Positions 1 through 6,751 of a stretch of DNA of 27,815 bases are shown piece after piece. Position 1 is the stretch's first letter; the number at the start of each line of letters is the position of its first letter. The notes under the pieces are model-generated. The model was not told the origin of the DNA, ran no database searches, and saw only the letters and a list, made by a program, of their open reading frames with translations. The translations under genes and the position numbers were made by a program. The stretch is from Bacteroidales bacterium (lineage in GTDB: Bacteria; Bacteroidota; Bacteroidia; Bacteroidales; WCHB1-69), in assembly GCA_016285615.1 (NCBI GenBank), contig JAEERB010000012.1, positions 1-27,815 of the forward strand, given 5' to 3'.

Positions 1-678
1 GAAGTTACCAAGGCAAGTACTGGTATTTCTACCAGTGGAAACGATGTAGGGTTTAGTGATAAAGATTCTGAAATATTCTATCCGTGGGCTACCGCAACAA
101 CCCAAACAACTTCTAACATTACTAACCAAACTTCCACCCGCTATCGTGGTTTGTGTCCAGAAGGATGGCATATTCCATCACGCGATGATGTTGACGCACT
201 ATTAAAATATGTAAATGGTGGAACTATGCCAACACAGCCTTATAATAGTTCTAGTAGTTCTTCCACTAATCAACTTACAATTAGACTTTCAGCAGAAAAC
301 GGACATTGGCGTGCATACACCTCGTCCACATGGAATAATACAGGTATAGGTACTGAAATAACGACTGGCTATTTGGACGACTCTCCTGGCCAAGCATTTG
401 AACAACCCTCATTAAAAGAGTGGCAATGGAACACTTCTGGCTTTAGTGCCTACCCCTGTGGTTACCTGCAACGCGCAAACCAAAGCGGATCTGTAATCAC
501 TACTGCGGAAAAGAACTGGATTACCAATGCAACATTGAATATGTGGGTTTGCTATAAGAACAGTACCGGCACTGGACAAGCAACTGTTTGCAAAATACCC
601 GTCTATAGATCATCTCCTTATAGCCAAACATCAAGTTTGGGAGAAGATGGTTACTCCGTCCGCTGCATGAAGGATTAA
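1..678 (+). CDS. FISUMP-domain surface/secreted protein, C-terminal part (5' end outside window)
   Basis: The frame is open from base 1, so only the last 225 residues are visible and the start lies upstream. The segment CPEGWHIPS (from base 154) and the C-terminal end GYSVRCMKD are hallmarks of the Fibrobacter succinogenes major paralogous (FISUMP) domain, which is also common in secreted Bacteroidales proteins. A run of serines lies near residues 83-88 (SSSSSS), and the region is rich in Asn, Thr and Ser, as expected of an exported protein. Two cysteine-containing ends (CPEGW and VRCMKD) bracket the domain. The molecular role of FISUMP domains is not established; cell-surface location is inferred from the family. 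A TTG codon at 151 opens the CPEGW motif, but it is internal because the domain continues upstream. The gene ends just before a strong intrinsic terminator, so it closes its transcription unit. Confidence 0.85.
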   Translation, partial: EVTKASTGISTSGNDVGFSDKDSEIFYPWATATTQTTSNITNQTSTRYRGLCPEGWHIPSRDDVDALLKYVNGGTMPTQPYNSSSSSSTNQLTIRLSAENGHWRAYTSSTWNNTGIGTEITTGYLDDSPGQAFEQPSLKEWQWNTSGFSAYPCGYLQRANQSGSVITTAEKNWITNATLNMWVCYKNSTGTGQATVCKIPVYRSSPYSQTSSLGEDGYSVRCMKD

Positions 679-707
679 TCCTTTTGTGACAGGAAACGAC
701 AAATGCG

Positions 708-742
708 AAAATCGCGGTTCTGTAGAGAGCCGCGATTTTTTT
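708..742 (+). terminator. Intrinsic terminator of the FISUMP gene
   Basis: A long stem pairs 708-721 with 726-739 around a GTAG loop (722-725): AAAATCGCGG pairs with CCGCGATTTT, and the inner GGTTCT/AGAGCC adds six pairs including one G-T. A run of seven T (736-742) follows. It starts 29 bases after the stop codon, a classic rho-independent arrangement. Confidence 0.88.
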
Positions 743-801
743 GTTGGAGGTGGTGCCTTCGACAGGCTCTAGCACCACGACGAGACCACCCCGCCGCAAC
801 C

Positions 802-1039
802 ACCCCGCCGCTAAAGCGGCACCCCTCCTAATGATCTTTTCTCCATCATCGCTAAAAACGGAGAAAAGAGGGGTCATGGCTGGGTGGTCAAAGTGGTCGT
901 TCTGTGCATTGTCGGTTCAGCCAGAAACATCGGCTGACGGGACAGGCGTTTTTGCTGAACACCACATAGCCACTCCCCAACCGTCACCACAAATCTAAAT
1001 CCCCTCCTGGTAGGAGGGGTGCCGCTTTAGCGGCGGGGT
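802..1039. repeat. Perfect 29-base inverted repeat enclosing 180 bases
   Basis: Bases 802-830 are the exact reverse complement of 1011-1039; one base outside each arm breaks the match. Each arm itself contains a GCCGC-loop-GCGGC hairpin next to ACCCCTCCT. The enclosed 180 bases include a 10-bp stem (835-844/860-869). The architecture resembles a non-autonomous repeat element or a long cruciform/RNA structure. No flanking target-site duplication was evident. Confidence 0.8.
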
Positions 1040-1069
1040 AGTCGACACACCAACAGTACCCTCTATCCC
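1029..1069. repeat. 41-base direct repeat, copy 1
   Basis: The copy begins AGCGGCGGGGTAGTCGACAC and matches 1088-1128 at 39 of 41 positions, with a period of 59. It includes the 3' arm of a GCCGC/GCGGC hairpin and a GTCGAC palindrome. Confidence 0.85.
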
Positions 1070-1087
1070 GAGAAATCATGCCGCGCC

Positions 1088-1128
1088 AGCGGCGGGGTAG
1101 TCGACACACCAACAGCACCCTCTACCCC
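1088..1128. repeat. 41-base direct repeat, copy 2
   Basis: Second copy of the 1029-1069 repeat. Its hairpin loop is GCCA rather than TTTA while the GCCGC/GCGGC stem is kept. It ends one base before the DUF559 stop codon. Confidence 0.85.
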
Positions 1129-1129
1129 T

Positions 1130-1540
1130 TCACTCATGCTCATAGTTCTCAAGGATGAACCGCTTCAAGTCTGCCATCACCCAGCTCAAATTGTGTAGTA
1201 CATCATAATCAGAAACACGGTACACCAATATTCCAAAAGATCGCATAAAAGCATCGCGACGGGCATCATACTCCTGTCGCTCAATATGATATCCACCATC
1301 AACCTCCACCACCAAACATAACGACCGCGCATAAAAATCAGCAATATAACGACCAATGATATATTGGCGATTGAAGTGTATTCCGTAGAATTGTTTTTTC
1401 TGAACCTGCTTCCAAAAGATAATCTCAGCGAGATTTCCTTTCTTTCGATTTTCTCTTGAATATGTTTTAAGATTCTTATCTCTAGGAATATACGGATTTC
1501 TCCGCATTTTTATCTTATAACCATCTATCATAAATGTCAT
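1130..1540 (-). CDS. DUF559 endonuclease-domain protein
   Basis: A 136-residue protein of the DUF559 family, which has the very-short-patch-repair/PDDEXK-like nuclease fold. Visible family features are the N-terminal NLAEIIFWKQV helix (36-46), NRQY (57-60), IADFY with Asp68, then VVEVDGGYH with Glu79 and Asp81, and the following YDARRDAF (91-98). Asp68, Glu79 and Asp81 are the likely metal ligands. Length and motif order fit an intact family member. The first ATG is supported by a purine-rich AAGGGAGG about six to seven bases upstream, strong for this phylum; Met4 and Met12 are alternatives. The gene body is more AT-rich than its neighbours and its 3' side runs straight into a block of hairpin repeats. 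Such proteins are often annotated simply as endonucleases; substrate and biological role are unknown. A selfish or repeat-maintaining role is my inference from context. Confidence 0.85.
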   Translation of the reverse strand: MTFMIDGYKIKMRRNPYIPRDKNLKTYSRENRKKGNLAEIIFWKQVQKKQFYGIHFNRQYIIGRYIADFYARSLCLVVEVDGGYHIERQEYDARRDAFMRSFGILVYRVSDYDVLHNLSWVMADLKRFILENYEHE

Positions 1541-1710
1541 CCCATACCTCCCTTCAATCCTACAAATGAATTAAGCATGCGAATATACTAAATTTTAACA
1601 TATCATTAAATATTTTTGAAACCATCTGGCATTTCAGTGACACTACCCGAATAATCATCGACCCTTCCACATTTTTTTGTATTTTTGCAAATTGTATTTT
1701 AACCCTCAAT
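1541..1710. other. Divergent intergenic region
   Basis: AT-rich spacer between the divergent DUF559 and acyltransferase genes. It carries the plus-strand TATTTTTG box; no further gene or repeat was recognised. Confidence 0.6.
1680..1687 (+). promoter_or_regulatory. Bacteroidota -7 box (TATTTTTG) for the acyltransferase operon
   Basis: TATTTTTG matches TAnnTTTG and lies 23 bases before the ATG at 1711. No clear -33 TTTG element was seen at the usual distance. Confidence 0.55.
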
Positions 1711-2871
1711 ATGGACAGTCGATTTGAAGATATTAGACCTTATAATGACCGCGAAGCACAATTTGTGCTCTCTAACTTGTTTGAGGACAAAGGTTTTCAA
1801 AAAGCACTGAACCTGATTGCCAACCGCTACCCGATGGAGCAAATGAAGGAGGAGTTTGAACATTTTCACTCCATTTACGACTTTCAAAGCACTATCGTGA
1901 AGCGCTTTATCGACTTTTTCCTTGGCTCGTCCACAGCTTCGGTCTCCTACTCGGGCATTGAGAACCTGCAACCTGGCAAGCAGTACCTCTTCATTGCCAA
2001 CCACCGCGACATCGTGATTGACACGGCACTGCTGCAGAACTATTTCTTCGAGAAAGGCATCAACTCGACCAAGATCGCCTTTGGCGACAACCTGCTGTCG
2101 AGCCCTACACTGACGGCCTTCGCCAAGGTGAACAAGCTGTTCATGGTGAAACGCGGCGGCTCACCTCGCGAACGCCTGGCCAACTCACAGCTCCTGTCGG
2201 AATATATCCACCACATTATCACCGAGGAAAACGAGTCGGTATGGATTGCCCAGCGCAACGGTCGCACCAAGAACGGCATAGACCTGACGCAACAAGGCCT
2301 CGTCAAGATGTTAGGTAGCTACGCCCGCCCGCAATTTATTGAAGGGTTGCAAACACTGAACATTGTGCCCGTCACCGTGTCGTACGAGTACGAGTCGTGC
2401 GACCGCCTGAAAGCCCGCGAGCTGGCCCTTTCGGAAGATAGCACCTACGTGAAGAAGCCTGGCGAGGACTTCGACAGCATGAAGCAGGGCATCGTAGGCT
2501 ACAAGGGACGTGTGCACTTCGTCATCGGCCACCCCATCAACGACGAGATTGGCCACATCTCGAAAGAGATCCCCATCAACGAGCAGGCTATGGAAGTTTG
2601 CCATTTGATTGACAAGCAGATATACGACAACTACACACTTTTCCCCAACAACTACATCGCCTACGACCTGCAAGAAAATAGCAACGAATTTGCCGACCAT
2701 TACACCGACGAACAGAAGGCAGCCTTCATCGACTACCTGCACAAGCAGTCGGCCAACACCGACGTGCCGCCAGAAAAGATGATGCTCTACCTGCTCGACA
2801 TCTACGGCAACCCAGTGAGAACACATTATGACAAACCTGTAAATATTTCTACAGAAGAACATTATTTATAA
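1711..2871 (+). CDS. PlsC-like glycerolipid acyltransferase
   Basis: A 386-residue protein of the lysophosphatidate/glycerol-phosphate acyltransferase superfamily, expected to transfer a fatty acyl chain to a glycerolipid at the inner membrane face. Motif I is FIANHRDIVIDTALL (95-109): His98 is followed by Asp104, five intervening residues rather than the usual four, with Asp100 also nearby. Motif II region FMVKRGG lies at 144-150. VWIAQRNGRTKNGID (177-191) occupies the place of the FPEGTRS block. PVTVSYEYE follows near 223-231. No clear transmembrane helix is visible. The start ATG follows a TAnnTTTG promoter box with a short leader. It is the first gene of an operon; the next gene begins 13 bases after its stop. 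Phospholipid or lipid A-type substrate cannot be decided from sequence. Confidence 0.8.
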   Translation: MDSRFEDIRPYNDREAQFVLSNLFEDKGFQKALNLIANRYPMEQMKEEFEHFHSIYDFQSTIVKRFIDFFLGSSTASVSYSGIENLQPGKQYLFIANHRDIVIDTALLQNYFFEKGINSTKIAFGDNLLSSPTLTAFAKVNKLFMVKRGGSPRERLANSQLLSEYIHHIITEENESVWIAQRNGRTKNGIDLTQQGLVKMLGSYARPQFIEGLQTLNIVPVTVSYEYESCDRLKARELALSEDSTYVKKPGEDFDSMKQGIVGYKGRVHFVIGHPINDEIGHISKEIPINEQAMEVCHLIDKQIYDNYTLFPNNYIAYDLQENSNEFADHYTDEQKAAFIDYLHKQSANTDVPPEKMMLYLLDIYGNPVRTHYDKPVNISTEEHYL

Positions 2872-2884
2872 ACCATCAAACATC

Positions 2885-3892
2885 ATGGATGACAGTCAAC
2901 CTCCGGCGAAACGGAAAATATTAGTTATCAGATTCAGCTCTATCGGAGACATCGTATTAACCACCCCCGTTATCAGAGCATTAAAGAAAAATTATCCCGA
3001 TTCAGAGATACATATTTTAACCAAGAAGGCGAACCGCCTCGTGCTGGAGTACAACCCGTACATCACGAAGTTCCACACCTTCTCGGTAAGTCCCAAAGAG
3101 ATTCTGACCGAATTGCGCGACGAGCAGTTCGACTTTGTGGCCGACCTGCAAAAGAACCACCGCTCACGGCAGATTGTACACTTGCTGGGACGTCCGCACG
3201 CCACCTTCAACAAGTGCAACTTCGGCAAATGGCTCTTTGTGAACCTGAAAATCAACTTCCTGCCCGACAAGCACATTGTGGACCGCTACTTCGAGGCTGT
3301 GGCCCCGCTGAACGTGCACAACGACAACCAAGGACTGGACTTCTTCATCCCTGAGAATGAGGAGTATGACGAACTCGACCTGCCCGCCATCTTTGAAGAC
3401 GGCTATGTGGCCGTGTCGGTTGGCAGCATCCACGCCACCAAGCGCATCCCCGCCGAAAAGATTGTGGAGATTGGCCGCATCTTGCACAAGCCCATCATGC
3501 TGCTGGGCGGCAAGGACGTAGCGGCTGTCGGTGAGCAGATTGCCGCCCAACTCGAAGGCAAGGCCTTCAACGGCTGCGGCAAGTTCTCACTATACGAGTC
3601 GGCCTCCATCATCGATCAGAGCGATTGCGTGCTGACGGGCGACACCGGCCTGATGCACATTGCCGCCGCCCTCGACAAGCCCATCGCCGCCCTGTGGGGC
3701 AACACCGTCACCGAGTTCGGCATGTACGCCTACAACCCGCAACACCCAGAGCTGGTGCGCAACTTTGAAATCTGGCCCCTGCCCTGCCGGCCGTGCTCCA
3801 AATTAGGCTACGACCGCTGCCCGCGCAAGCACCACAACTGCATGAACCTCATCTCGGCTCTCGAAGTGGCCACCTGGATAAACCAATTTTAA
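2885..3892 (+). CDS. Glycosyltransferase family 9 (heptosyltransferase-like)
   Basis: A 335-residue GT9 protein with the GT-B fold. The N-terminal KILVIRFSSIGDIVLTTPV (11-29) is the family signature with the acceptor-side Gly-Asp pair. The C-terminal half carries DTGLMHIAAALDKPIAALWG, the donor-binding block. GT9 enzymes add heptose or related sugars to the lipopolysaccharide core at the cytoplasmic face of the inner membrane; the exact donor here is unknown. A cysteine-rich tail follows (LPCRPCSKLGYDRCP, then a further Cys), four Cys in a metal-site-like arrangement. It lies between an acyltransferase and a small exported protein with gaps of 13 and 9 bases, implying one transcript and an outer-membrane glycolipid theme. 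Confidence 0.88.
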   Translation: MDDSQPPAKRKILVIRFSSIGDIVLTTPVIRALKKNYPDSEIHILTKKANRLVLEYNPYITKFHTFSVSPKEILTELRDEQFDFVADLQKNHRSRQIVHLLGRPHATFNKCNFGKWLFVNLKINFLPDKHIVDRYFEAVAPLNVHNDNQGLDFFIPENEEYDELDLPAIFEDGYVAVSVGSIHATKRIPAEKIVEIGRILHKPIMLLGGKDVAAVGEQIAAQLEGKAFNGCGKFSLYESASIIDQSDCVLTGDTGLMHIAAALDKPIAALWGNTVTEFGMYAYNPQHPELVRNFEIWPLPCRPCSKLGYDRCPRKHHNCMNLISALEVATWINQF

Positions 3893-3901
3893 CCTGCGAA
3901 T

Positions 3902-4354
3902 ATGAAACCGCTGCTCTCACTTTTCGCTATTATCATCCTCTCTATCACCACCTTGCACGCACAGGGCGACCGCCTTGTAGATTCGACTGGCCGCTTTAAG
4001 TACCAATACAACCGCACCATCATCAAGGACGTGACCGACAGCCGCCGCGCCCTCGTCACCTTTGTCTTCATCAACGGCGACGAGCAGACCGCCATCTCGT
4101 ACCGCCAGGAAGTGCTTGACGGCACCCTGACCTGGCTGAAGAGCGACAAAGGCACGCTCAAATCGGAAAAGTTAGTAGAGACCATCACGGCCAACTTAGC
4201 CCCCAAGGAGACGCTGGTATGGAAATTCGCTTTTCAGAACAAGCCATTGCGCAAAGACGGAAGGACGGCGGTAGAGAAAGCGACGCTGATGATTATCAAC
4301 AGCGGCTTCGAAGCGGAAAAAATTGTCTTTGAGGAAAAATTGACCAACAAATAA
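3902..4354 (+). CDS. Small exported protein of unknown function
   Basis: A 150-residue protein that I do not recognise. The first 20 residues form a clear signal peptide (MKPLLSLFAIIILSITTLHA) with a likely type I cleavage before QGD. There is no lipobox cysteine and no later membrane segment. The mature part is basic and alternates short hydrophobic stretches (ALVTFVFING, ETLVWKFAF), suggesting a beta-rich periplasmic domain. It is the last gene of the acyltransferase-GT9 operon (9-base gap), so an envelope role is inferred from position only. It ends five bases before a perfect GC-rich palindrome. Confidence 0.8.
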   Translation: MKPLLSLFAIIILSITTLHAQGDRLVDSTGRFKYQYNRTIIKDVTDSRRALVTFVFINGDEQTAISYRQEVLDGTLTWLKSDKGTLKSEKLVETITANLAPKETLVWKFAFQNKPLRKDGRTAVEKATLMIINSGFEAEKIVFEEKLTNK

Positions 4355-4358
4355 AACC

Positions 4359-4386
4359 GTGGGGGCGTAGCGCGCTACGCCCCCAC
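4359..4386. terminator. Perfect 28-base palindrome between convergent operons
   Basis: GTGGGGGCGTAGCG is followed directly by its reverse complement (14 + 14 bases). It separates the plus-strand operon ending at 4354 from the minus-strand operon ending at 4408. Read on the minus strand it is followed by GGTTTTATTT, so it best terminates the yidD side; the plus side has no T run. The layout resembles other palindromes at gene junctions in this window. Confidence 0.65.
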
Positions 4387-4407
4387 AAATTCCTTAATAA
4401 CAAAATA

Positions 4408-4659
4408 TTACGGCACGGGATCGTAACCGCTGCCACCCCACGGATTACACGACAGCACCCGTTTGAGCGTGAGCCAGAACCCTTTGTAGGGACCGTGTTT
4501 GCGGATGGCCTCAATGCCATAGTTGGAACAGGTGGGCTGATAACGGCAACTGCGCCCGATGAGCGGCGACAGCGTATGCTGATACACCTTGATGAAGGCA
4601 ATCATCAACCACGACAATCCACGATTGAAACCACCGATGATTTTTTTGAAAACGCTCAT
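4408..4659 (-). CDS. yidD: Membrane protein insertion efficiency factor YidD
   Basis: An 83-residue YidD. The family core is complete: an amphipathic N-terminal helix, [25 protein letters not shown] (23-47) and [13 protein letters not shown] at the C-terminus, with the three conserved cysteines Cys38, Cys44 and Cys71. YidD sits at the inner membrane and assists YidC-dependent insertion. I chose the ATG at 4659-4657 rather than an upstream in-frame start at 4791, because the upstream extension merely reads the rnpA coding region in another frame and 83 residues is the normal size. The start overlaps the rnpA stop as ATGA, indicating translational coupling. It is the last gene of the DUF4271-hemD-rnpA-yidD operon. 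Confidence 0.95.
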   Translation of the reverse strand: MSVFKKIIGGFNRGLSWLMIAFIKVYQHTLSPLIGRSCRYQPTCSNYGIEAIRKHGPYKGFWLTLKRVLSCNPWGGSGYDPVP

Positions 4660-5057
4660 GACTGCTTGGCTATCTGGCTCAACAATTGTTTTATAACACC
4701 CTCTATTTGTGCAAATTGCGGCATCTCCTTGCCCATAAACAGAAACAGCATGTCGGCCTGACGCCCTGAGGCGGCCAATGGTTGCAGGCAACGACCTTTG
4801 TTCAGGCGGTAGGCCTCTCGTACAAGGCGCTTGATGCGGTTGCGGTCAACGGCATGCTTGAACAATCGCTTAGGCACCGACACAGCCATACGACTTACGG
4901 GCAACGTGTCAGAAAGCTGATTTACAGCATAATAACATTTTATAGGATACTTATAGACGGCATTACGCGCGTTGACCAGCTGCTCAATAGCCAGACAAGA
5001 ACTGATGCGCTCGACTTTAGGAAAGGTTTGTGAAAGGTTACCGTCTTCTGGTTGCAT
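4656..5057 (-). CDS. rnpA: Ribonuclease P protein component
   Basis: A 133-residue RnpA, the protein subunit that helps the RNase P RNA cleave 5' leaders from pre-tRNAs. The signature is [20 protein letters not shown] (56-75), including the arginine-rich RNR motif at 72-77, followed by [10 protein letters not shown]. The N-terminal part ([10 protein letters not shown], 11-20) corresponds to the family's leading TF-K-ERL segment. The only upstream ATG is at 5057, which lies inside the 3' end of hemD (20-base overlap); the next Met is too far into the domain. The stop overlaps the yidD start by four bases. The usual rpmH neighbour of many bacteria is absent here, as the Bacteroidota order has hemD upstream instead. 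Confidence 0.94.
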   Translation of the reverse strand: MQPEDGNLSQTFPKVERISSCLAIEQLVNARNAVYKYPIKCYYAVNQLSDTLPVSRMAVSVPKRLFKHAVDRNRIKRLVREAYRLNKGRCLQPLAASGRQADMLFLFMGKEMPQFAQIEGVIKQLLSQIAKQS

Positions 5058-5799
5058 GTTCTTTGAGGAAAATATCCATGGCTGCCGTAATGGACGGGGC
5101 CTCGGGTGTAGGTGCCATCACATGGAGGGTCAGTCCGGCATTCTCAACAGCGGCTGCAGCGGCAGAACCCAGCGCTCCGATGACCATCTCACCCTGCTGG
5201 AAATCTGGGAAATTATATTGGAGAGCCTGTATTCCCGAAGGACTGAAGAAAACCAGCATGTCGTATTTGCTCAGGTCGATATCCTTCTTCAAATCGGCGG
5301 GCACATTCTTGAAAACCACTGCTTGTGTGAAGGCGATATTGCGTTGAGCGAAATAGTCGGCATAGGGAGTTTTTAAGTCAGAACTGCAGGGAATCAAATA
5401 TTTAAGCTCTTTGTTCTTCTGGAATAAATCGAAAATGGCATTCGGATTATTCTGTTTGCTGAAGAATATCTTTCTTTTGCGGAACTGGATATATTTCTGA
5501 AGGTAGAAGGCCACCGACTCGGTAGTGCAGAAATATTTCATCGTTTCGGGCATCTCAACACGCAACTCCTTGGTAAGACCGAAGAAATGGTCGATGGTGT
5601 TTTTGCTGGAAAAGACGATGGCATCGTGCGCAAGAATGTCCACTTTCTCATCCCTGAATTCGCGGGTCGTAATCCCTTCTATCTTGAAAAACTTGTAAAA
5701 ATCCAGGTTGATACTATATTTTTTCTTCAAATCCGCATAAGGCGATTTCTCGAAATCTGCGGGAGCATTTTGCGAAATAAGAATGTTTTTTACCTTCAT
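5038..5799 (-). CDS. hemD: Uroporphyrinogen-III synthase (HemD)
   Basis: A 253-residue HemD-like protein, expected to cyclise hydroxymethylbilane to uroporphyrinogen III in tetrapyrrole synthesis. HemD sequences are poorly conserved, but the pattern fits: N-terminal VKNILISQNAP, IVFSSKNTIDHFF (65-77), YLIPCSSDLKTPY in the second half, MLVFFSPSGIQAL and GALGSAAAAAVENAGL near the C-terminus, typical of the two-lobed fold. Start ATG at 5799; it follows the DUF4271 gene by 28 bases. Its last codons overlap the rnpA start. Other haem genes are not in the window, so whether the cell makes haem de novo is open. Confidence 0.88.
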   Translation of the reverse strand: MKVKNILISQNAPADFEKSPYADLKKKYSINLDFYKFFKIEGITTREFRDEKVDILAHDAIVFSSKNTIDHFFGLTKELRVEMPETMKYFCTTESVAFYLQKYIQFRKRKIFFSKQNNPNAIFDLFQKNKELKYLIPCSSDLKTPYADYFAQRNIAFTQAVVFKNVPADLKKDIDLSKYDMLVFFSPSGIQALQYNFPDFQQGEMVIGALGSAAAAAVENAGLTLHVMAPTPEAPSITAAMDIFLKEHATRRR

Positions 5800-5827
5800 C
5801 GTGGTGTGCCTTTCTCTTAATGTAACA

Positions 5828-6658
5828 CTATGCTACTGCACGTGTTATAACAAATTTCAAAATTACCGCATAGGGCAAAATTTCAAGTGTGCAAAAATAC
5901 AAAAAAAACAAAAGCCAATTCACCTTGCCCCAATTTAAACTTACAGTGTTATATATCATAAAGATATAACTAACGAGAAAGACGACTGCGTAAGCAAAAA
6001 ACGGAAGATTGCTACCTGTGTAAAGAGCAATGATTTCGAGTGGAAACAGTATAAAACTGGCAAAAGTGATGTAGAAAAATTTGTTAATTCTGAAAATATT
6101 CATCAGCGATTGGTAATCGAACAGGTTGGCGAAGCCCGTCGCAAAGAAATACTTGATGTAATGGTCGGCGGCGACCAACAGGACGAGCAATGCAAATATG
6201 GAACCGTAGGAGTGGCCTTGAATCAGTGAAGGCAGAAATCGGTCGGTGAGCATGAGAAGGAAAAAGGCCTGCACGGCCAGCATAATCACTATGGAATAGA
6301 GATAGATACGCTCGGTGAAGATACGACTTTCGCGCAACAGCTGTCCTGCCACACGCTTTGAAAAGAGCGACTGCAGCAGCAACGTGATTTTTCGACGCTG
6401 ATAGACAAACACTATCGCCATTACCAGCAGGACAAAGCAGAAGACGCCCGTGCCGAAGTTGAGCAGTTCGTTGGGCACGATGGGCAGCACATCCCCGCTG
6501 GCTGGCAACTCGTGCCCTGCAAAGATAGAAGGCACATAGTGCTCGCTGGCAGCCGACGGGATTTGCCACTGGTTGAGCGTATCCGTCTGGGCAAAGCCTT
6601 CCAGCTGGCGCAGGGGGCCATTCACAAAGAGATTTAAAGAATCTGATTCTGCGGGCAT
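5828..6658 (-). CDS. DUF4271 integral membrane protein
   Basis: A 276-residue inner-membrane protein of the DUF4271 family, known mainly from Bacteroidota and of unknown function. After a soluble N-terminal stretch there are about six hydrophobic helices near residues 68-86, 120-138, 152-170, 193-213, 218-237 and 246-270. Conserved-looking polar residues between helices include DHYIKYFFATGFANLFDYQS (165-184). An open frame extends nine codons further to a TTG at 6685, but that codon lies inside a TAnnTTTG promoter box (6683-6690), so the ATG at 6658 is the better start. It heads the hemD-rnpA-yidD operon; the recurring linkage to hemD suggests, but does not prove, a link to tetrapyrrole or membrane biogenesis. 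Confidence 0.88.
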   Translation of the reverse strand: MPAESDSLNLFVNGPLRQLEGFAQTDTLNQWQIPSAASEHYVPSIFAGHELPASGDVLPIVPNELLNFGTGVFCFVLLVMAIVFVYQRRKITLLLQSLFSKRVAGQLLRESRIFTERIYLYSIVIMLAVQAFFLLMLTDRFLPSLIQGHSYGSIFALLVLLVAADHYIKYFFATGFANLFDYQSLMNIFRINKFFYITFASFILFPLEIIALYTGSNLPFFAYAVVFLVSYIFMIYNTVSLNWGKVNWLLFFLYFCTLEILPYAVILKFVITRAVA

Positions 6659-6682
6659 TAGCGTTGTCTTCAAAATGTCGGG

Positions 6683-6690
6683 CAAAAGTA
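6683..6690 (-). promoter_or_regulatory. -7 box (TACTTTTG) of the DUF4271-hemD-rnpA-yidD operon
   Basis: The minus strand reads TACTTTTG, a TAnnTTTG match ending 24 bases before the chosen ATG at 6658. It overlaps the upstream TTG, which argues against that codon being a start. Confidence 0.6.
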
Positions 6691-6741
6691 CAAAAAATAG
6701 CCGAGCGACCGTCCACCTATTCCACTTTCAAAAAATTGGTT

Positions 6742-6749
6742 TAATTTTG
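6742..6749 (+). promoter_or_regulatory. -7 box (TAATTTTG) of the dehydratase-oxidoreductase operon
   Basis: TAATTTTG fits TAnnTTTG and ends only two bases before the first ATG (6752). Transcription would then begin at or just after that ATG, favouring a leaderless message or use of the next in-frame ATG at 6770. Confidence 0.5.
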
Positions 6750-6751
6750 CA

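Larger units (their letters stand above)
750..1128. repeat. Hairpin-rich repeat block downstream of the DUF559 gene
   Basis: This stretch has no convincing gene and is built from nested repeats. (1) A hairpin GTGGTGC (750-756)/GCACCAC (772-778). (2) A 13-base tandem, 785-797 and 799-811, containing CACCCCGCCGC. (3) A perfect 29-base inverted repeat, 802-830 against 1011-1039. (4) Inside it, a 10-bp stem 835-844/860-869. (5) A hairpin CCCCTCCT/AGGAGGGG at 1001-1008/1012-1019. (6) Three GCCGC/GCGGC hairpins at 807-820, 1021-1034 and 1080-1093 with different four-base loops. (7) A 41-base direct repeat, 1029-1069 and 1088-1128, with two mismatches. The block ends one base before the stop codon of the minus-strand DUF559 gene, so it would be its 3' transcript. 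I infer a mobile or structured-RNA element; the function is unknown. Confidence 0.75.

Noticed and set aside
741..998. 85-codon open frame across the repeat block
   Set aside because: It reads directly through the hairpins, starts in the terminator tail (a TTG codon), and its composition (RPPRRNHPAAKAAP) mirrors the GC-rich repeat. No family resemblance.
1021..1128. Insertion-sequence end
   Set aside because: No transposase gene or target-site duplication was found; the DUF559 nuclease is not a known transposase.
4660..4791. N-terminal extension of YidD
   Set aside because: These codons read the rnpA gene in another frame; the ATGA overlap at 4659 gives the normal 83-residue protein.
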